Source: Acidicapsa dinghuensis (GTDB lineage: Bacteria; Acidobacteriota; Terriglobia; Terriglobales; Acidobacteriaceae). Taken from it: a stretch of DNA of 64,000 nt. Position numbers and translations under genes: made by a program. The notes below the pieces were generated by a model that was given only the letters and a program-made list of their open reading frames with translations, was not told the origin of the DNA and searched no databases. The stretch's first letter is position 1. Every line of letters begins with the position of its first letter. This document shows positions 1 through 9,373 of this stretch, one piece after another. The DNA lies in NCBI RefSeq assembly GCF_025685685.1, contig NZ_JAGSYH010000005.1, forward strand, positions 310,001-374,000, given 5' to 3'.

Positions 1-83
1 CTGTCAGATAGGCGGCGAAGCTGCTGTGACATACTTTGGAGTGACTGATCGAACCGACCAGAGACTCCAGGAGACATATACCA

Positions 84-1118
84 ATGACTTATGTTGCCGA
101 TGCAAAGCGCTATGACGGAGCACATTTCCGCCGATGCGGAAATTCAGGGATTGTTCTGCCGCCCATCTCCCTTGGCCTTTGGCAAAATTTCGGTGGTACT
201 GATGTTTTTGAAACTGGACGCGCCATGCTCCGGCGCGCTTTCGATCGCGGCGTCGCGCACTTCGATCTCGCCAACAACTACGGGCCTCCTTATGGCTCGG
301 CGGAAGAAAATTTTGGCGAGTACATGCGCAAGGATCTTCGCCCCTACCGCAACGAATTGATCATCTCAACCAAGGCAGGCTGGGACATGTGGTCAGGCCC
401 ATACGGCATCGGCGGTTCGCGCAAGTATCTGCTGGCCTCACTTGACGACAGTCTAAGGCGCATGGGACTCGATTATGTCGATATCTTCTACTCGCATCGC
501 CCGTGGTTTGATGTGCCACTGGAAGAAACAATGGGAGCTCTGGTGCAGGCTGTTCGCCAGGGCAAGGCGCTCTATGTCGGCATCTCTTCTTACAGCCCGG
601 AACGCACGCGCGAAGCAGCAAAAATCCTGCACGGCGAGGGTGTTCCTCTGCTGATTCATCAGCCGTCCTACTCCATGCTTAATCGCTGGATCGAACACGG
701 GTTGCTCGACACGCTTGAGGAAGTCGGAGCAGGTTGCATTGCGTTTTCGCCACTCGCGCAGGGCCTTTTGACCAATAAATATTTGAACGGCATCCCAGGA
801 ACTTCGCGCGCCACGGCCGAAAATTCATCGATGCTGGATAAATTCCTGAATGAAGAAAACATCAGACGCGTGCGAGCTCTGAACGAAATTGCCGCAAAAC
901 GTGGCCAATCTCTGGCACAGATGGCGATTGCATGGGTGTTGCGAGACAAACGCGTAACCTCGGCACTGATAGGCGCACGCAATGTCGAGCAGCTCGACAA
1001 CTCGCTTGATGCACTCAACAATCTTCAATTTACTGCAGCCGAATTGGGGGAGATCGATTCCTACGCCCAGGACAGCGGCATCGATCTCTGGCAGGACGCA
1101 CGCGAGGGCCGTGAGTAA
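84..1118 (+). CDS. Aldo/keto reductase, YghZ-like (AKR14)
   Basis: NADPH-dependent carbonyl reductase of the cytosol; the YghZ subgroup reduces L-glyceraldehyde 3-phosphate and methylglyoxal-like aldehydes (family knowledge). The 344-residue protein has the complete AKR catalytic tetrad: D61 and Y66 in FDLANNYGPPYGSAEE, K97 in ISTKAGWDMW and H138 in FYSHRP. The segment GPPYGSAE and the WDMWSGPYG stretch are typical of the YghZ/Kv-beta-like branch. ATG start is preceded by AGGAGA about 9 nt upstream. The 83 bases before it carry no gene that can be recognised. The next gene follows after about 100 nt on the same strand, so the two may be cotranscribed, but no functional link is known. Confidence 0.93.
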   Translation: MTYVADAKRYDGAHFRRCGNSGIVLPPISLGLWQNFGGTDVFETGRAMLRRAFDRGVAHFDLANNYGPPYGSAEENFGEYMRKDLRPYRNELIISTKAGWDMWSGPYGIGGSRKYLLASLDDSLRRMGLDYVDIFYSHRPWFDVPLEETMGALVQAVRQGKALYVGISSYSPERTREAAKILHGEGVPLLIHQPSYSMLNRWIEHGLLDTLEEVGAGCIAFSPLAQGLLTNKYLNGIPGTSRATAENSSMLDKFLNEENIRRVRALNEIAAKRGQSLAQMAIAWVLRDKRVTSALIGARNVEQLDNSLDALNNLQFTAAELGEIDSYAQDSGIDLWQDAREGRE

Positions 1119-1220
1119 CATCAACGAAATCTCCGTATCTATCGCGGTGTGAGCTCAATATCCAATTCATCCGATTGTGATATTTTCGAGGATGGCAGTT
1201 TTGCCGTTCGAGGTGTCTCT

Positions 1221-2189
1221 TTGGCAATTAAGGAATTTATCAAGCATCATTACCGTCACTTCAATGCAGCCGCGCTGATTGACGCTGCAGAGGCCTGGGT
1301 TAAGCTGCTCGACGATGGCGGCAAGATGTTTCTGACCATGGGCGGAGCAATGAGCACCGCAGAACTAGGCCTTTCGCTCGCCGAGATGATTCGCCAGGAT
1401 AAAGTGCATGGAATCTGCTGCACAGGCGCAAACCTCGAAGAGGACGTCTTCAATCTCGTAGCGCATGACTTTTATGAACGTGTGCCCAACTATCGCGATC
1501 TGACGCCTGCCGATGAGCAGAAGCTGCTTCAGCGTCATATGAATCGTGTGACCGATACATGCATTCCTGAGATGGAAGCGATGCGGCGCATCGAAAATGT
1601 CGTGCTTAAGGAGTGGATGCGCGCCGATCAGGCAGGTGAGCGCTATTTCCCGCACGAATTCATGTACAAGATCCTGCTGTCTGGCGACCTTAAACAGTCG
1701 TATCAGATCGATCCGAAGAATAGCTGGCTTCTCGCGGCAGCCGAAAAGAACCTGCCGATGTTCGTACCCGGTTGGGAGGACTCGACCCTCGGCAACATGT
1801 ACGCAGGCCACAATATCGCCGGCGACGTAAAGATGGTGCACACTGTCCGTACCGGCATTGAGTACATGATGGAGTTGGCTGAGTGGTACACCAAGACTAC
1901 GAGCGAGACGCCGCTTGGTTTCTTCCAGATCGCAGGCGGCATTGCCGGTGACTTTCCCATCTGCGTCGTGCCGATGCTACATCAGGATTTGCAACGCGAT
2001 AACGTTCCGTTGTGGGCGTATTTCTGCCAGATCAGCGATTCGACTACCAGCTTCGGGTCTTATTCGGGCGCGGTTCCGAACGAAAAGATCACCTGGGGCA
2101 AGCTCGGCGAAGAGACTCCAAAATTCATCATCGAGTCAGACGCGACGATCGTTGCGCCGCTTGTTTTCTCCTATGTTCTCGGCTGGTAA
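1221..2189 (+). CDS. Deoxyhypusine synthase-like protein
   Basis: Member of the bacterial deoxyhypusine-synthase-like family (NAD-dependent spermidine-using fold). Bacteria lack eIF5A, so hypusine formation is not expected; some bacterial members make homospermidine from other polyamines (family knowledge), but the substrate here cannot be read from sequence. Seen: GGAMSTAELGLSLAEMIRQ, GANLEED, PGWEDSTLGN, and the active-site lysine motif ITWGKL (K294 in this numbering). The sequence follows the family from HHYRHFNAAALIDAA to the terminal SYVLGW. Start choice: a GTG at 1149 gives a longer frame, but the TTG at 1221 is preceded by GAGG at 7 nt and matches the conserved N-terminus better; I prefer TTG 1221. 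Confidence 0.88.
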   Translation: MAIKEFIKHHYRHFNAAALIDAAEAWVKLLDDGGKMFLTMGGAMSTAELGLSLAEMIRQDKVHGICCTGANLEEDVFNLVAHDFYERVPNYRDLTPADEQKLLQRHMNRVTDTCIPEMEAMRRIENVVLKEWMRADQAGERYFPHEFMYKILLSGDLKQSYQIDPKNSWLLAAAEKNLPMFVPGWEDSTLGNMYAGHNIAGDVKMVHTVRTGIEYMMELAEWYTKTTSETPLGFFQIAGGIAGDFPICVVPMLHQDLQRDNVPLWAYFCQISDSTTSFGSYSGAVPNEKITWGKLGEETPKFIIESDATIVAPLVFSYVLGW

Positions 2190-2281
2190 TTCATTCCTGC
2201 CTTCACATAAGTGGTGATGTATAGAATGGGCTCGGAGGATAGCGCTTCATATCGGTGCTATCTTCCCGGAGTTCCCGTCAA

Positions 2282-5215
2282 ATGCCGTTCTTACGCGCTC
2301 TCGCCGCTCTGCTCGTACTCCTTCCCATCGCCAGCTTTGCTTCTGAATCTTACTTCCCTCTTCGGCCAGACGATCCGCATGCCGTTTATCTTGAACACGG
2401 TAATTTCGGCGTCAAAGGTGACGGCATCGCGGATGACTCCGATGCGATTCAACAGGCAATCAATCGCGTGCAGGAGACAACCTATCAAGGCATCGTCTTC
2501 ATTCCTCAGGGCCGTTATCGCATCACAAAAACCATCTATGTATGGGAAGGTATCCGCCTCATCGGCTTCGGAGTACACCGCCCGGTTTTTGTGTTAGCTA
2601 AGAACACACCTGGCTTTCAAGAAGGCCCGAGCCACTATATGGTGCATTTCACTGATCGGCGTCAACCTGCAGGTGAACCAATTTGGGATGCGAGCGAATT
2701 CACCTTTTACAGCGGCATGAACAATATTGACTTCGAGATCGAAGATGGCAATCCCGCCGCCGTTGCCGTTCGATTTCATGTAGCGCAGCACAGCATGCTC
2801 ACGCACATGGACTTTCACATTGGCTCCGCGAAAGCTGCGCTTGAAGATATAGGGAATCAAGCCAGCGACATACACATCTACGGCGGCAAATACGGAATTC
2901 TGACTAAGAAGACCTCTCCGGCCTGGCAGTTCCTGCTGATGGATTCAAGCTTCGAGGGACAAAGCGTAGCTTCTATTCACACGCAGGAAGCGGGCATGAC
3001 TCTCATCCGCGATCAGTTCTCGCATGTGCCAGTCGGCATTGAAATTGACGATGGACAGGTGGAGCAGCTTTACGGGCGCGATCTGCGCATGCAGGATGTG
3101 CTCGGCGCAGCCATCGATCTTGGTGACGACAAAAATCTACGCTCTGAGGTCACGCTCGAACGCATCGAATGCAGCGCCGTGCCTAACTTCCTGCGTGGCG
3201 ATGCGCATGGGAATGATGGCCTGAGCGTTGCTGCGCACACCTATGTGATGGATTCCTTCACAGCCGGACTCGATATTGCGGACGATGGTCGCGAAATCGG
3301 CATTGCCATGCACCACAAAGAACATGAAGTGGCTGAATTGCCCGCAATGACGGCAAGCGACATACCTGCACTTCCTCCTATGAGCGATTGGATCAATGTT
3401 CAAGCATTGGGAGTAAAAGGCGACGGAGGTACGGACGATACCGTCGCACTGCAAGCCGCTATCGATAAGCATCGGGTGCTGTATCTGCCAAGCGGCATGT
3501 ACAGGCTCACTGGTTCTCTCCGTCTCAAATCAGACACTGTGTTGATCGGACTCAATCCCGTTACGACGCAGCTTGCGTTGCTTAATGACACTCCAGCTTT
3601 CTCCGGTGAGGGTGCACCCATTCCGCTCATCATTGCTCCGCGCGATGGGCACAATGCTGTAGTCAGCATTGGCCTGGCACGCGGCCTCGGCAATCCGCGC
3701 GCCGCGGGTATCGTTTGGCAAGCAAGTGCTGGCTCGATGCTTGATGATGTCAGTTTCTTCCCCGGACATACAGCCTATCGAGCCGCGCTCTCGCCGGCGC
3801 AGCCGGCGCCAACATCTCAAGCACGTGGCGCATGGAATCAGTACTTCGATACTGAGTATCCCGATCTATGGGTAAGGGATGGCGGAGGCGGTGTATTCCG
3901 TGGTCTGTGGACGCATGATTCGTTCTCAAAGGCTGGCTTGCTTGTCGAAGATACCTCAACACCGGGCAGCATTTATCAACTCTCATGCGAACATCACATT
4001 CATAATGAAGTTGAGTTCCACAACGTACGCAAATGGAACATCTACGCACTGCAAACAGAAGAAGAAAATCCAGCAGGCTCTGAAGCAACCGCGGCTGAAA
4101 TTGATCACTCGCAACATCTGCTCTTTGTCAACACATACATGTACCGCGTCTCGCGCAATGTATTGCCGAAGAAAGACGCGGTCATCGTACGCGACTCTGA
4201 CGACGTGCAGTTTGCCAACATGAAGGTCTTCAGCCAGACGCGGCTTGCCTTCGACAACAGCGTTCTCAATGCCAATACTGGCGCCCAAGTTCGCGCACAC
4301 CACTTTACCTCGTTCGTGATACACGCTCTCAGCAAGCCGCCTGAACCATTACCGATTCCCGCAGCTATCTTTGCCCACGATGCCACCCTCGAAAAAGTTG
4401 CCACTGGATTCAGCAACGCCTCTGGCCTGACAGCGGATTCGGATGGGCATGTCTACTTCACCGATGCGGTCAGGCACGTCATCTATCGTTGGAACGATGC
4501 CACGCATAATGCAGATAAGATTGGCGAGATTCCAGGATCACCGATGGCTCTTGGGTTCGTGGCTCCGCATACGCTGTTGATCATGGCATATGAGAAAGCC
4601 GTCTACAGTCTCGATCTCAGCGTTCCAGACGCCAAGCCGCAACAGGTCACAGGCAACGCCACTGTTGCTCCCGGCTCTTCTCTGATGCTTCCGTCAGGAC
4701 TGCACAACGAGCTATGGAATCTCGAATGGCTGCTTGAGCGCAAGGGATATACCTTTCGTCCGGGCAGTAATACGGCAATACTAAGCACCGTTCTCGACGA
4801 ACCACGCAGCTACTACTATGCGCCTGGATCGAACACGGCCATGGTCGGAGGCGGCACATGGCGAGCCGATGCACAGGCGTCTCAATTCACTACATTTGCG
4901 CCCGGGTCAAAACACTGGATCACCAGCGAAGATGACGAACACACCTATGCCGACACACTGGAAAGCAGCATAAAACTGACCACGAAACTCTTTGCCGAAC
5001 GTGGCGGCACATCTGTTGTCAGCGATACGGCGGGCAACGTCTATATCGCCAGTGGAGAGATTTTTATCTACGACGGCGCAGGGCAGCAGATCGGAATACT
5101 CGAGGTTTCAGAACGCCCCAGCAGCCTCGCTTTTGGCGGCCCTGACGGCAAAACACTATTCATCGGCGCGCGCGGTTCGCTCTACGCAATCCGAACAGCG
5201 ACTCCTGGGAAATAG
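2282..5215 (+). CDS. Secreted double pectate-lyase-fold protein with C-terminal beta-propeller
   Basis: A 977-residue exported protein. Residues 1-21 form a signal peptide (MPFLRALAALLVLLPIASFA). Two Pectate_lyase_3-type right-handed beta-helix modules are visible, each opened by the signature GVKGDGxxDD (about residues 43 and 375), followed from about residue 700 by an SMP-30/NHL-like propeller (SGLTADSDGHVYFTDA). Beta-helix modules of this type bind or cleave pectin, rhamnogalacturonan or similar chains (family knowledge); the exact activity is unknown. ATG 2282 was chosen over an upstream GTG (2255) because it starts the signal peptide directly and has GGAG about 10 nt upstream. The triple-domain fusion is unusual. 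Convergent with the esterase that follows. Confidence 0.8.
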   Translation: MPFLRALAALLVLLPIASFASESYFPLRPDDPHAVYLEHGNFGVKGDGIADDSDAIQQAINRVQETTYQGIVFIPQGRYRITKTIYVWEGIRLIGFGVHRPVFVLAKNTPGFQEGPSHYMVHFTDRRQPAGEPIWDASEFTFYSGMNNIDFEIEDGNPAAVAVRFHVAQHSMLTHMDFHIGSAKAALEDIGNQASDIHIYGGKYGILTKKTSPAWQFLLMDSSFEGQSVASIHTQEAGMTLIRDQFSHVPVGIEIDDGQVEQLYGRDLRMQDVLGAAIDLGDDKNLRSEVTLERIECSAVPNFLRGDAHGNDGLSVAAHTYVMDSFTAGLDIADDGREIGIAMHHKEHEVAELPAMTASDIPALPPMSDWINVQALGVKGDGGTDDTVALQAAIDKHRVLYLPSGMYRLTGSLRLKSDTVLIGLNPVTTQLALLNDTPAFSGEGAPIPLIIAPRDGHNAVVSIGLARGLGNPRAAGIVWQASAGSMLDDVSFFPGHTAYRAALSPAQPAPTSQARGAWNQYFDTEYPDLWVRDGGGGVFRGLWTHDSFSKAGLLVEDTSTPGSIYQLSCEHHIHNEVEFHNVRKWNIYALQTEEENPAGSEATAAEIDHSQHLLFVNTYMYRVSRNVLPKKDAVIVRDSDDVQFANMKVFSQTRLAFDNSVLNANTGAQVRAHHFTSFVIHALSKPPEPLPIPAAIFAHDATLEKVATGFSNASGLTADSDGHVYFTDAVRHVIYRWNDATHNADKIGEIPGSPMALGFVAPHTLLIMAYEKAVYSLDLSVPDAKPQQVTGNATVAPGSSLMLPSGLHNELWNLEWLLERKGYTFRPGSNTAILSTVLDEPRSYYYAPGSNTAMVGGGTWRADAQASQFTTFAPGSKHWITSEDDEHTYADTLESSIKLTTKLFAERGGTSVVSDTAGNVYIASGEIFIYDGAGQQIGILEVSERPSSLAFGGPDGKTLFIGARGSLYAIRTATPGK

Positions 5216-5230
5216 CGCCGTACAACATCG

Positions 5231-6175
5231 CTATGACGGGGATTTCTCTTCCGTTTGCGGAACACGTGGACGAATACCTTCGCCAATTGGCCCGCGATGA
5301 TGCAGCCGTGCGTTCAGCCACTCAGTCATTTGCTTTTCCCAGTCAGGGACATTGGGCAGCTTATTCCAGCCACCAGTACCATGCTTGCCGCCGGGAATCA
5401 CGATAATGTCACAACGAACATGCGCTTTGTGCAATGCTGTCTGCAGGTTTGTTGCTTCCGACATGGGGATGTACTCGTCCTGATCGCCAAGGATCTCAAG
5501 AAACGGAGGATCGTCCTTCGAAACATATGTTATCGGCGAAGCCTCTCGAATTGCTTCCTTTTGCCCCTTCTGCGCAATAAACGAATCCAGAAAACGATGT
5601 ACATCTTCATTCAGCGGCACAAATTCAAAGCTGCTCTGTGCATATAAACTCACGACCGCCTGAGTTTTTGCGCTTATGCGGTCAACAGGATCTGGCGCCT
5701 TAGGATCGCCAGGAGCATTGAGCAACCCGACCATGTTGCTTAGATAGCCGCCTGCCGAGCCACCCACCAGGGCAATCTTGTTTGGGTCCGCGTTCCATTC
5801 CCTCGCGTGATAGCGAATGTAGCGCACAGCGCGCTGCACGTCATACACCATATAGGGATAGGGATACTTCGGCGCCAACCGATAGTTGACAGAGAAAACA
5901 GCATAACCGGCAGGAGCCAGAAAGTCGGCAACATAGGCTTCGCTGCCGTTCTTGCTTGTTCCGCCATGGTAGCCGCCGCCGTGAATAATAATCGCGATTG
6001 GGTGAACTCCTTCACCCTTTGCTGCGTAATAATCCATCGTAAGCGGCTGACCATCGGCAGTTCCGTAGAGAATGCTGTCCTGTGTGGGCGTTCGTGCTTC
6101 CTGTGCCCAAAGCGAAACTGTCGACGCGATGAGGCCGGCTAAAAGAGATGCGGCAGTTAAGCGGCGCTTGTCCAT
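5231..6175 (-). CDS. Secreted alpha/beta-hydrolase (HSL/acetyl-esterase type)
   Basis: Serine esterase of the alpha/beta-hydrolase fold, 314 residues, exported by an N-terminal signal peptide (MDKRRLTAASLLAGLIAS). Seen: oxyanion-hole motif HGGG at residues 65-68, nucleophile elbow GGSAGG with S140, an acid in LGDQDEYIP and the catalytic histidine in PGGKHGTGG. This arrangement is typical of hormone-sensitive-lipase-like and carbohydrate acetyl esterases. The longer frame opens at 6271, but the signal peptide begins at the internal ATG (6175), which has AGGA upstream. It lies tail to tail with the beta-helix protein, so a joint role in deacetylating plant polysaccharide is possible but only inferred. 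Confidence 0.85.
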   Translation of the reverse strand: MDKRRLTAASLLAGLIASTVSLWAQEARTPTQDSILYGTADGQPLTMDYYAAKGEGVHPIAIIIHGGGYHGGTSKNGSEAYVADFLAPAGYAVFSVNYRLAPKYPYPYMVYDVQRAVRYIRYHAREWNADPNKIALVGGSAGGYLSNMVGLLNAPGDPKAPDPVDRISAKTQAVVSLYAQSSFEFVPLNEDVHRFLDSFIAQKGQKEAIREASPITYVSKDDPPFLEILGDQDEYIPMSEATNLQTALHKAHVRCDIIVIPGGKHGTGGWNKLPNVPDWEKQMTEWLNARLHHRGPIGEGIRPRVPQTEEKSPS

Positions 6176-6346
6176 TTGCAGTGCAGATCCTGTCGAAGAT
6201 ATTCGCGACCTCAGCGAATCGCGAGCGAGTTCACTGCAATGGTAGATCACGCGGTCGACACTGGACATCATAGCCGCGGAGCTTAGAGAGACTCTATGGC
6301 CCGAGGTGATCGGGGCATCAACGAAGAAGAGATGAAGGAACGATCA

Positions 6347-7120
6347 ATGAGTCGAATCAGACCAACGCTTCTTGTTCAGATAACGGCGGCGACAATCGCT
6401 ACTCTTACTACTACGGCCGCGTTGATCAGCGTTGCGCAAACATCATTACGTCAGACGCCTGCGTTGATACCCGTTGCGGTTCATGACATGTCTCAGATGT
6501 CCGTTCACATGTTTATGACCTCACTACGACCGATGCAATCCGGCGATCGGGCAAAAGCCGACGCAGTAACTGTTGCCGCCAAGGAGGCTATGGAGCCATA
6601 TCGGGATTACCATAAAGCCCTCAATGACGGATTTCGCATCTTTCTGCCAAACATTCCGCAGCCCATTTACCACTTCACTAAGCCCGAGTATGGCCGTGAA
6701 GCTCTCACGCATTTCGATCCGCATAAGCCGACTTCTCTTCTCTACAAAAAGACACCTGACGGTGGATACAAGCTCGTCGGCGTTATGTATACCGACAAGG
6801 TAACAGCAAATGAAGATGAGCTGAACGAACGCATTCCGCTGAGCATTGCGCGCTGGCATCAGCATGTGAATTTTTGTAAAGCGCCACCTAGGCAGTTTGC
6901 AGGATATTTCGGCCCCAATGCGAAATTTGGCCTTCTTGGTTCCATTCATACGCGCGAAGATTGTGATGCTGCTGGCGGAACGTTTCTGCCACATGTCCTC
7001 GGTTGGATGGTGCATGTATATCCATATGAGACAGATCCCAAGAAAGTCTGGTCAGTCAATGATGATGACAATCACGATTCTATGGACCACTCGGCTATGC
7101 CGGGAATGAAGATGAATTGA
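6347..7120 (+). CDS. Secreted hypothetical protein with His/Met-rich C-terminus
   Basis: I do not recognise a characterised family. The 257-residue product has an N-terminal export signal (about residues 8-30, ITAATIATLTTTAALISVA) and a soluble body with conserved-looking aromatic and His residues (IARWHQHVNFCK, GWMVHVYPYE). The tail is acidic and then His/Met-rich (DDDNHDSMDHSAMPGMKMN), similar to Cu-binding tails of periplasmic copper proteins, which suggests metal binding (inference). Start: the frame opens at 6296, but the ATG at 6347 has AAGGA with a 7-nt spacing and places the signal peptide at the terminus. Divergent from the esterase gene. Confidence 0.75.
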   Translation: MSRIRPTLLVQITAATIATLTTTAALISVAQTSLRQTPALIPVAVHDMSQMSVHMFMTSLRPMQSGDRAKADAVTVAAKEAMEPYRDYHKALNDGFRIFLPNIPQPIYHFTKPEYGREALTHFDPHKPTSLLYKKTPDGGYKLVGVMYTDKVTANEDELNERIPLSIARWHQHVNFCKAPPRQFAGYFGPNAKFGLLGSIHTREDCDAAGGTFLPHVLGWMVHVYPYETDPKKVWSVNDDDNHDSMDHSAMPGMKMN

Positions 7121-7172
7121 GTTGATCTGTCGACTGAGTCCTATTAAGTTTTTGTTTCGCATCATTCAAGCG

Positions 7173-7643
7173 TCAGTGTGGATTGACTGGAAGAGTAACA
7201 ATCTCCGCAATCAGCTCGCCCTCTGCTGCAACCTGCAGCCATCCGAATGTAATCGGGAGTTGAAACCGCCGTGGCCCGCATGACCCGGGATTGAAGTACA
7301 CCACACCCTTGTGCCGTCGAATCTCAGGTTTGTGCGAATGCCCAAAGAGCACCGCTGCAAAGCCGGCGGCCACTGGATCAAGATCCAGATCATGCACATC
7401 ATGCAGCATGTAGAGATCTTGCCCGTTGATTGTTACAACTTCAGTCTCAGGCAGTCGCCCACATACGCCGTCAGTGTCCACATTGCCGCGAATCGCTGTT
7501 ACAGGCGCAATCTCAGCGAGCCGCGTAAGGATCGCCGGATCACCGACATCGCCGAGATGCAGAATGTGTTCCGCACCGCCAAGCATCGGCAACAGCTCAG
7601 GCCGTAGCAACCCATGAGTGTCCGAAACCACCGCAATCTTCAT
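7173..7643 (-). CDS. YfcE/MJ0936-family metallophosphoesterase
   Basis: Small (156 residues) cytosolic calcineurin-like phosphodiesterase; relatives hydrolyse phosphodiester bonds with Mn or Ni (family knowledge). All metal-binding motifs are present in order: SDTHG near residue 8, LGDVGD, GNVD, and GHSHKP, followed by NPGSCGPRR. Its ATG (7641-7643) directly abuts the TAG stop of the upstream ABC permease gene (7644-7646), with no spacing, so translation of the two is probably coupled. Confidence 0.93.
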   Translation of the reverse strand: MKIAVVSDTHGLLRPELLPMLGGAEHILHLGDVGDPAILTRLAEIAPVTAIRGNVDTDGVCGRLPETEVVTINGQDLYMLHDVHDLDLDPVAAGFAAVLFGHSHKPEIRRHKGVVYFNPGSCGPRRFQLPITFGWLQVAAEGELIAEIVTLPVNPH

Positions 7644-8525
7644 CTATAGCCCCATCTGGATGCGAGTATGCGGGTCGAGATAATCGCGCAGCGCATCGCC
7701 TAGGAAGTTGAAGCTCAGAACTGCAAGCGCCATAGCGATGGCCGGAAAGATAACCAGATGCGGCGAATCAAATAGATGCGAGCGGGCATCATTCAGCATC
7801 GATCCCCAACTCGGCGTTGGAGCAGAGATGCCAAGTCCCAAAAATGAAAGCGTGGCCTCGGCAAGTATCACGCCGCCCATGCCGACCGCGGCCTGCACCA
7901 GCACAGGCTGCATCATGTTCGGCAGGATGTGGCGGAAGAAGATGCGCATCCCCGAGGCCCCAAGCGCTCGCGAAGCCTCAATAAATTCGCGCTCTTTCAC
8001 CGCCATCACCTGTGCGCGCGCCAACCGCGCATAGCCGGCCCAGCCGCCAATCGCCAGCGCTAAAACAAGGTTTTGAAAACCTGGCCCGAGGAACGCAGCA
8101 AACGCAATCGCCAGCAGGATTCCGGGCAGCGCGAGAAATGTGTTCATCGCAAATATCGTCAGTAGATGATCGATCCAGCCGCCGCAATACCCTGCCAGCC
8201 CGCCGATTGCCAATCCCAATGCCAGCGAAACAGCCACAACCGAAACTGAAACAGCCAGCGAAAGCCGCGCTCCCCAAAGCAGCCGCGATAGCGTATCCCG
8301 CCCCAGTTCATCGGTTCCGCACCAGTGCGCGACCGAAGGCCCCTGAAGCCGATGCAGCAAATCAATCGCCGCAGGATTCGATGGCGCGATCCACGGAGCG
8401 AGCAACCCCGCCAGCACAAAGAGTGTCACCAGAAGAAACCCGATGACAGCCAGCGGCTGACGGCGCAGCCCACTGGCCCAGTGTTGAGTTGTGCCTGAAT
8501 TGGGACTTACAGAAAGGGATGCCAT
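7644..8525 (-). CDS. DppC/OppC-type ABC transporter permease
   Basis: Inner-membrane permease subunit of a dipeptide/oligopeptide/nickel-type ABC importer, 293 residues. Seen: DppC N-terminal helix (PLAVIGFLLVTLFVLAGLLAPW), the GTDELGRDTLSRLLWGAR motif, the cytoplasmic EAA loop (EASRALGASGMRIFFRHILPN) and the terminal helices including ATLSFLGLGI and PSWGSMLNDARS. A functional transporter also needs a DppB permease, ATPases and a binding protein; none are adjacent. The gene upstream (CAP protein) is divergent, so this permease and the downstream phosphodiesterase form a two-gene unit. Start taken as ATG 8525; a TTG at 8537 is possible. Confidence 0.9.
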   Translation of the reverse strand: MASLSVSPNSGTTQHWASGLRRQPLAVIGFLLVTLFVLAGLLAPWIAPSNPAAIDLLHRLQGPSVAHWCGTDELGRDTLSRLLWGARLSLAVSVSVVAVSLALGLAIGGLAGYCGGWIDHLLTIFAMNTFLALPGILLAIAFAAFLGPGFQNLVLALAIGGWAGYARLARAQVMAVKEREFIEASRALGASGMRIFFRHILPNMMQPVLVQAAVGMGGVILAEATLSFLGLGISAPTPSWGSMLNDARSHLFDSPHLVIFPAIAMALAVLSFNFLGDALRDYLDPHTRIQMGL

Positions 8526-8578
8526 GTGACATTGCAAGAATATCGCGACACGCCCAGCAAAATGGGTTTGAATGGTGC

Positions 8579-9373
8579 ATGCGGTTCTTCAGAAGGTATT
8601 TGGCTTTCTGTGCCTGGACTTGCCTGGCAATGCCGCTGTTCACACAATCGGCAACGAGCGACCAGACGAAACCACCGCAGGCGTTGATTTCCGAGGCCAG
8701 ATGGCTCTTCGCTCAGGCTAATGCATCTCGCGCCGCTGCCGGAGTTGGAACACTTGCCTGGGACGATGCGCTCGCGAATGCGGCACTCCAGCATTGCCTG
8801 CGCATGGCGGTTGAAGGACCGATCGAACATCGCTACACAGGCGAACCTGGCCTGACCGAGCGAGCCGGTTCCGCAGGTGCGCATTTCAGCTTAATCGAGG
8901 AGAACATTGCAGTAGGCTCGTATACCTCGACCATCCATCAAGGATGGTTAGATTCCCAGGAGCATCGTCTCAATCTACTGAGCCCCAGGATTGACCATGT
9001 CGGCATTGCCGTCGTAGCTAGCCAGGGTGTCCTCTTCGCCGATGCCGACTATGCTCGATCTGTGGCCGTCCTGACTCCGCCGCAGATCGAAGCCTCGTTC
9101 GCTACTTTAATTCGGACATTTGGCGCCTCCGTCAGTCACGATCCTTCAGACGCGCGCGCGGCGTGCTCACTTGATGACGGGCTTCCAGTCTCAATCGAAC
9201 GAAGACCACGATACATCCTGCGCTGGCAGGGCCCTGAACTGAACCACTTGCCTCAGGAGTTATCCACCTTACTCTCATCGAAGAGATATAGTTCAGCCAC
9301 CGTCGGAAACTGCGCTATCGATCGTTCACGAGAACGATTTACTGTATATCGCATGGCAGTTCTGCTGTATTAA
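8579..9373 (+). CDS. Secreted CAP-domain (SCP/PR1-like) protein, first copy
   Basis: A 264-residue exported protein with a hydrophobic signal segment (RYLAFCAWTCLAMPLF) and a CAP/SCP domain: N-terminal helix LFAQANASRAAAG, LAWDDALANAA, the His-Glu region with ENIAVG, and WLDSQEHRLNLLSPRIDHVGI. CAP proteins are extracellular and their bacterial roles are mostly undefined. The start is set at the internal ATG 8579 because the signal peptide begins there; the frame opens at 8489. A paralogue follows on the same strand about 125 nt downstream and shares the block SAGAHFSLIEENIA. Confidence 0.85.
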   Translation: MRFFRRYLAFCAWTCLAMPLFTQSATSDQTKPPQALISEARWLFAQANASRAAAGVGTLAWDDALANAALQHCLRMAVEGPIEHRYTGEPGLTERAGSAGAHFSLIEENIAVGSYTSTIHQGWLDSQEHRLNLLSPRIDHVGIAVVASQGVLFADADYARSVAVLTPPQIEASFATLIRTFGASVSHDPSDARAACSLDDGLPVSIERRPRYILRWQGPELNHLPQELSTLLSSKRYSSATVGNCAIDRSRERFTVYRMAVLLY

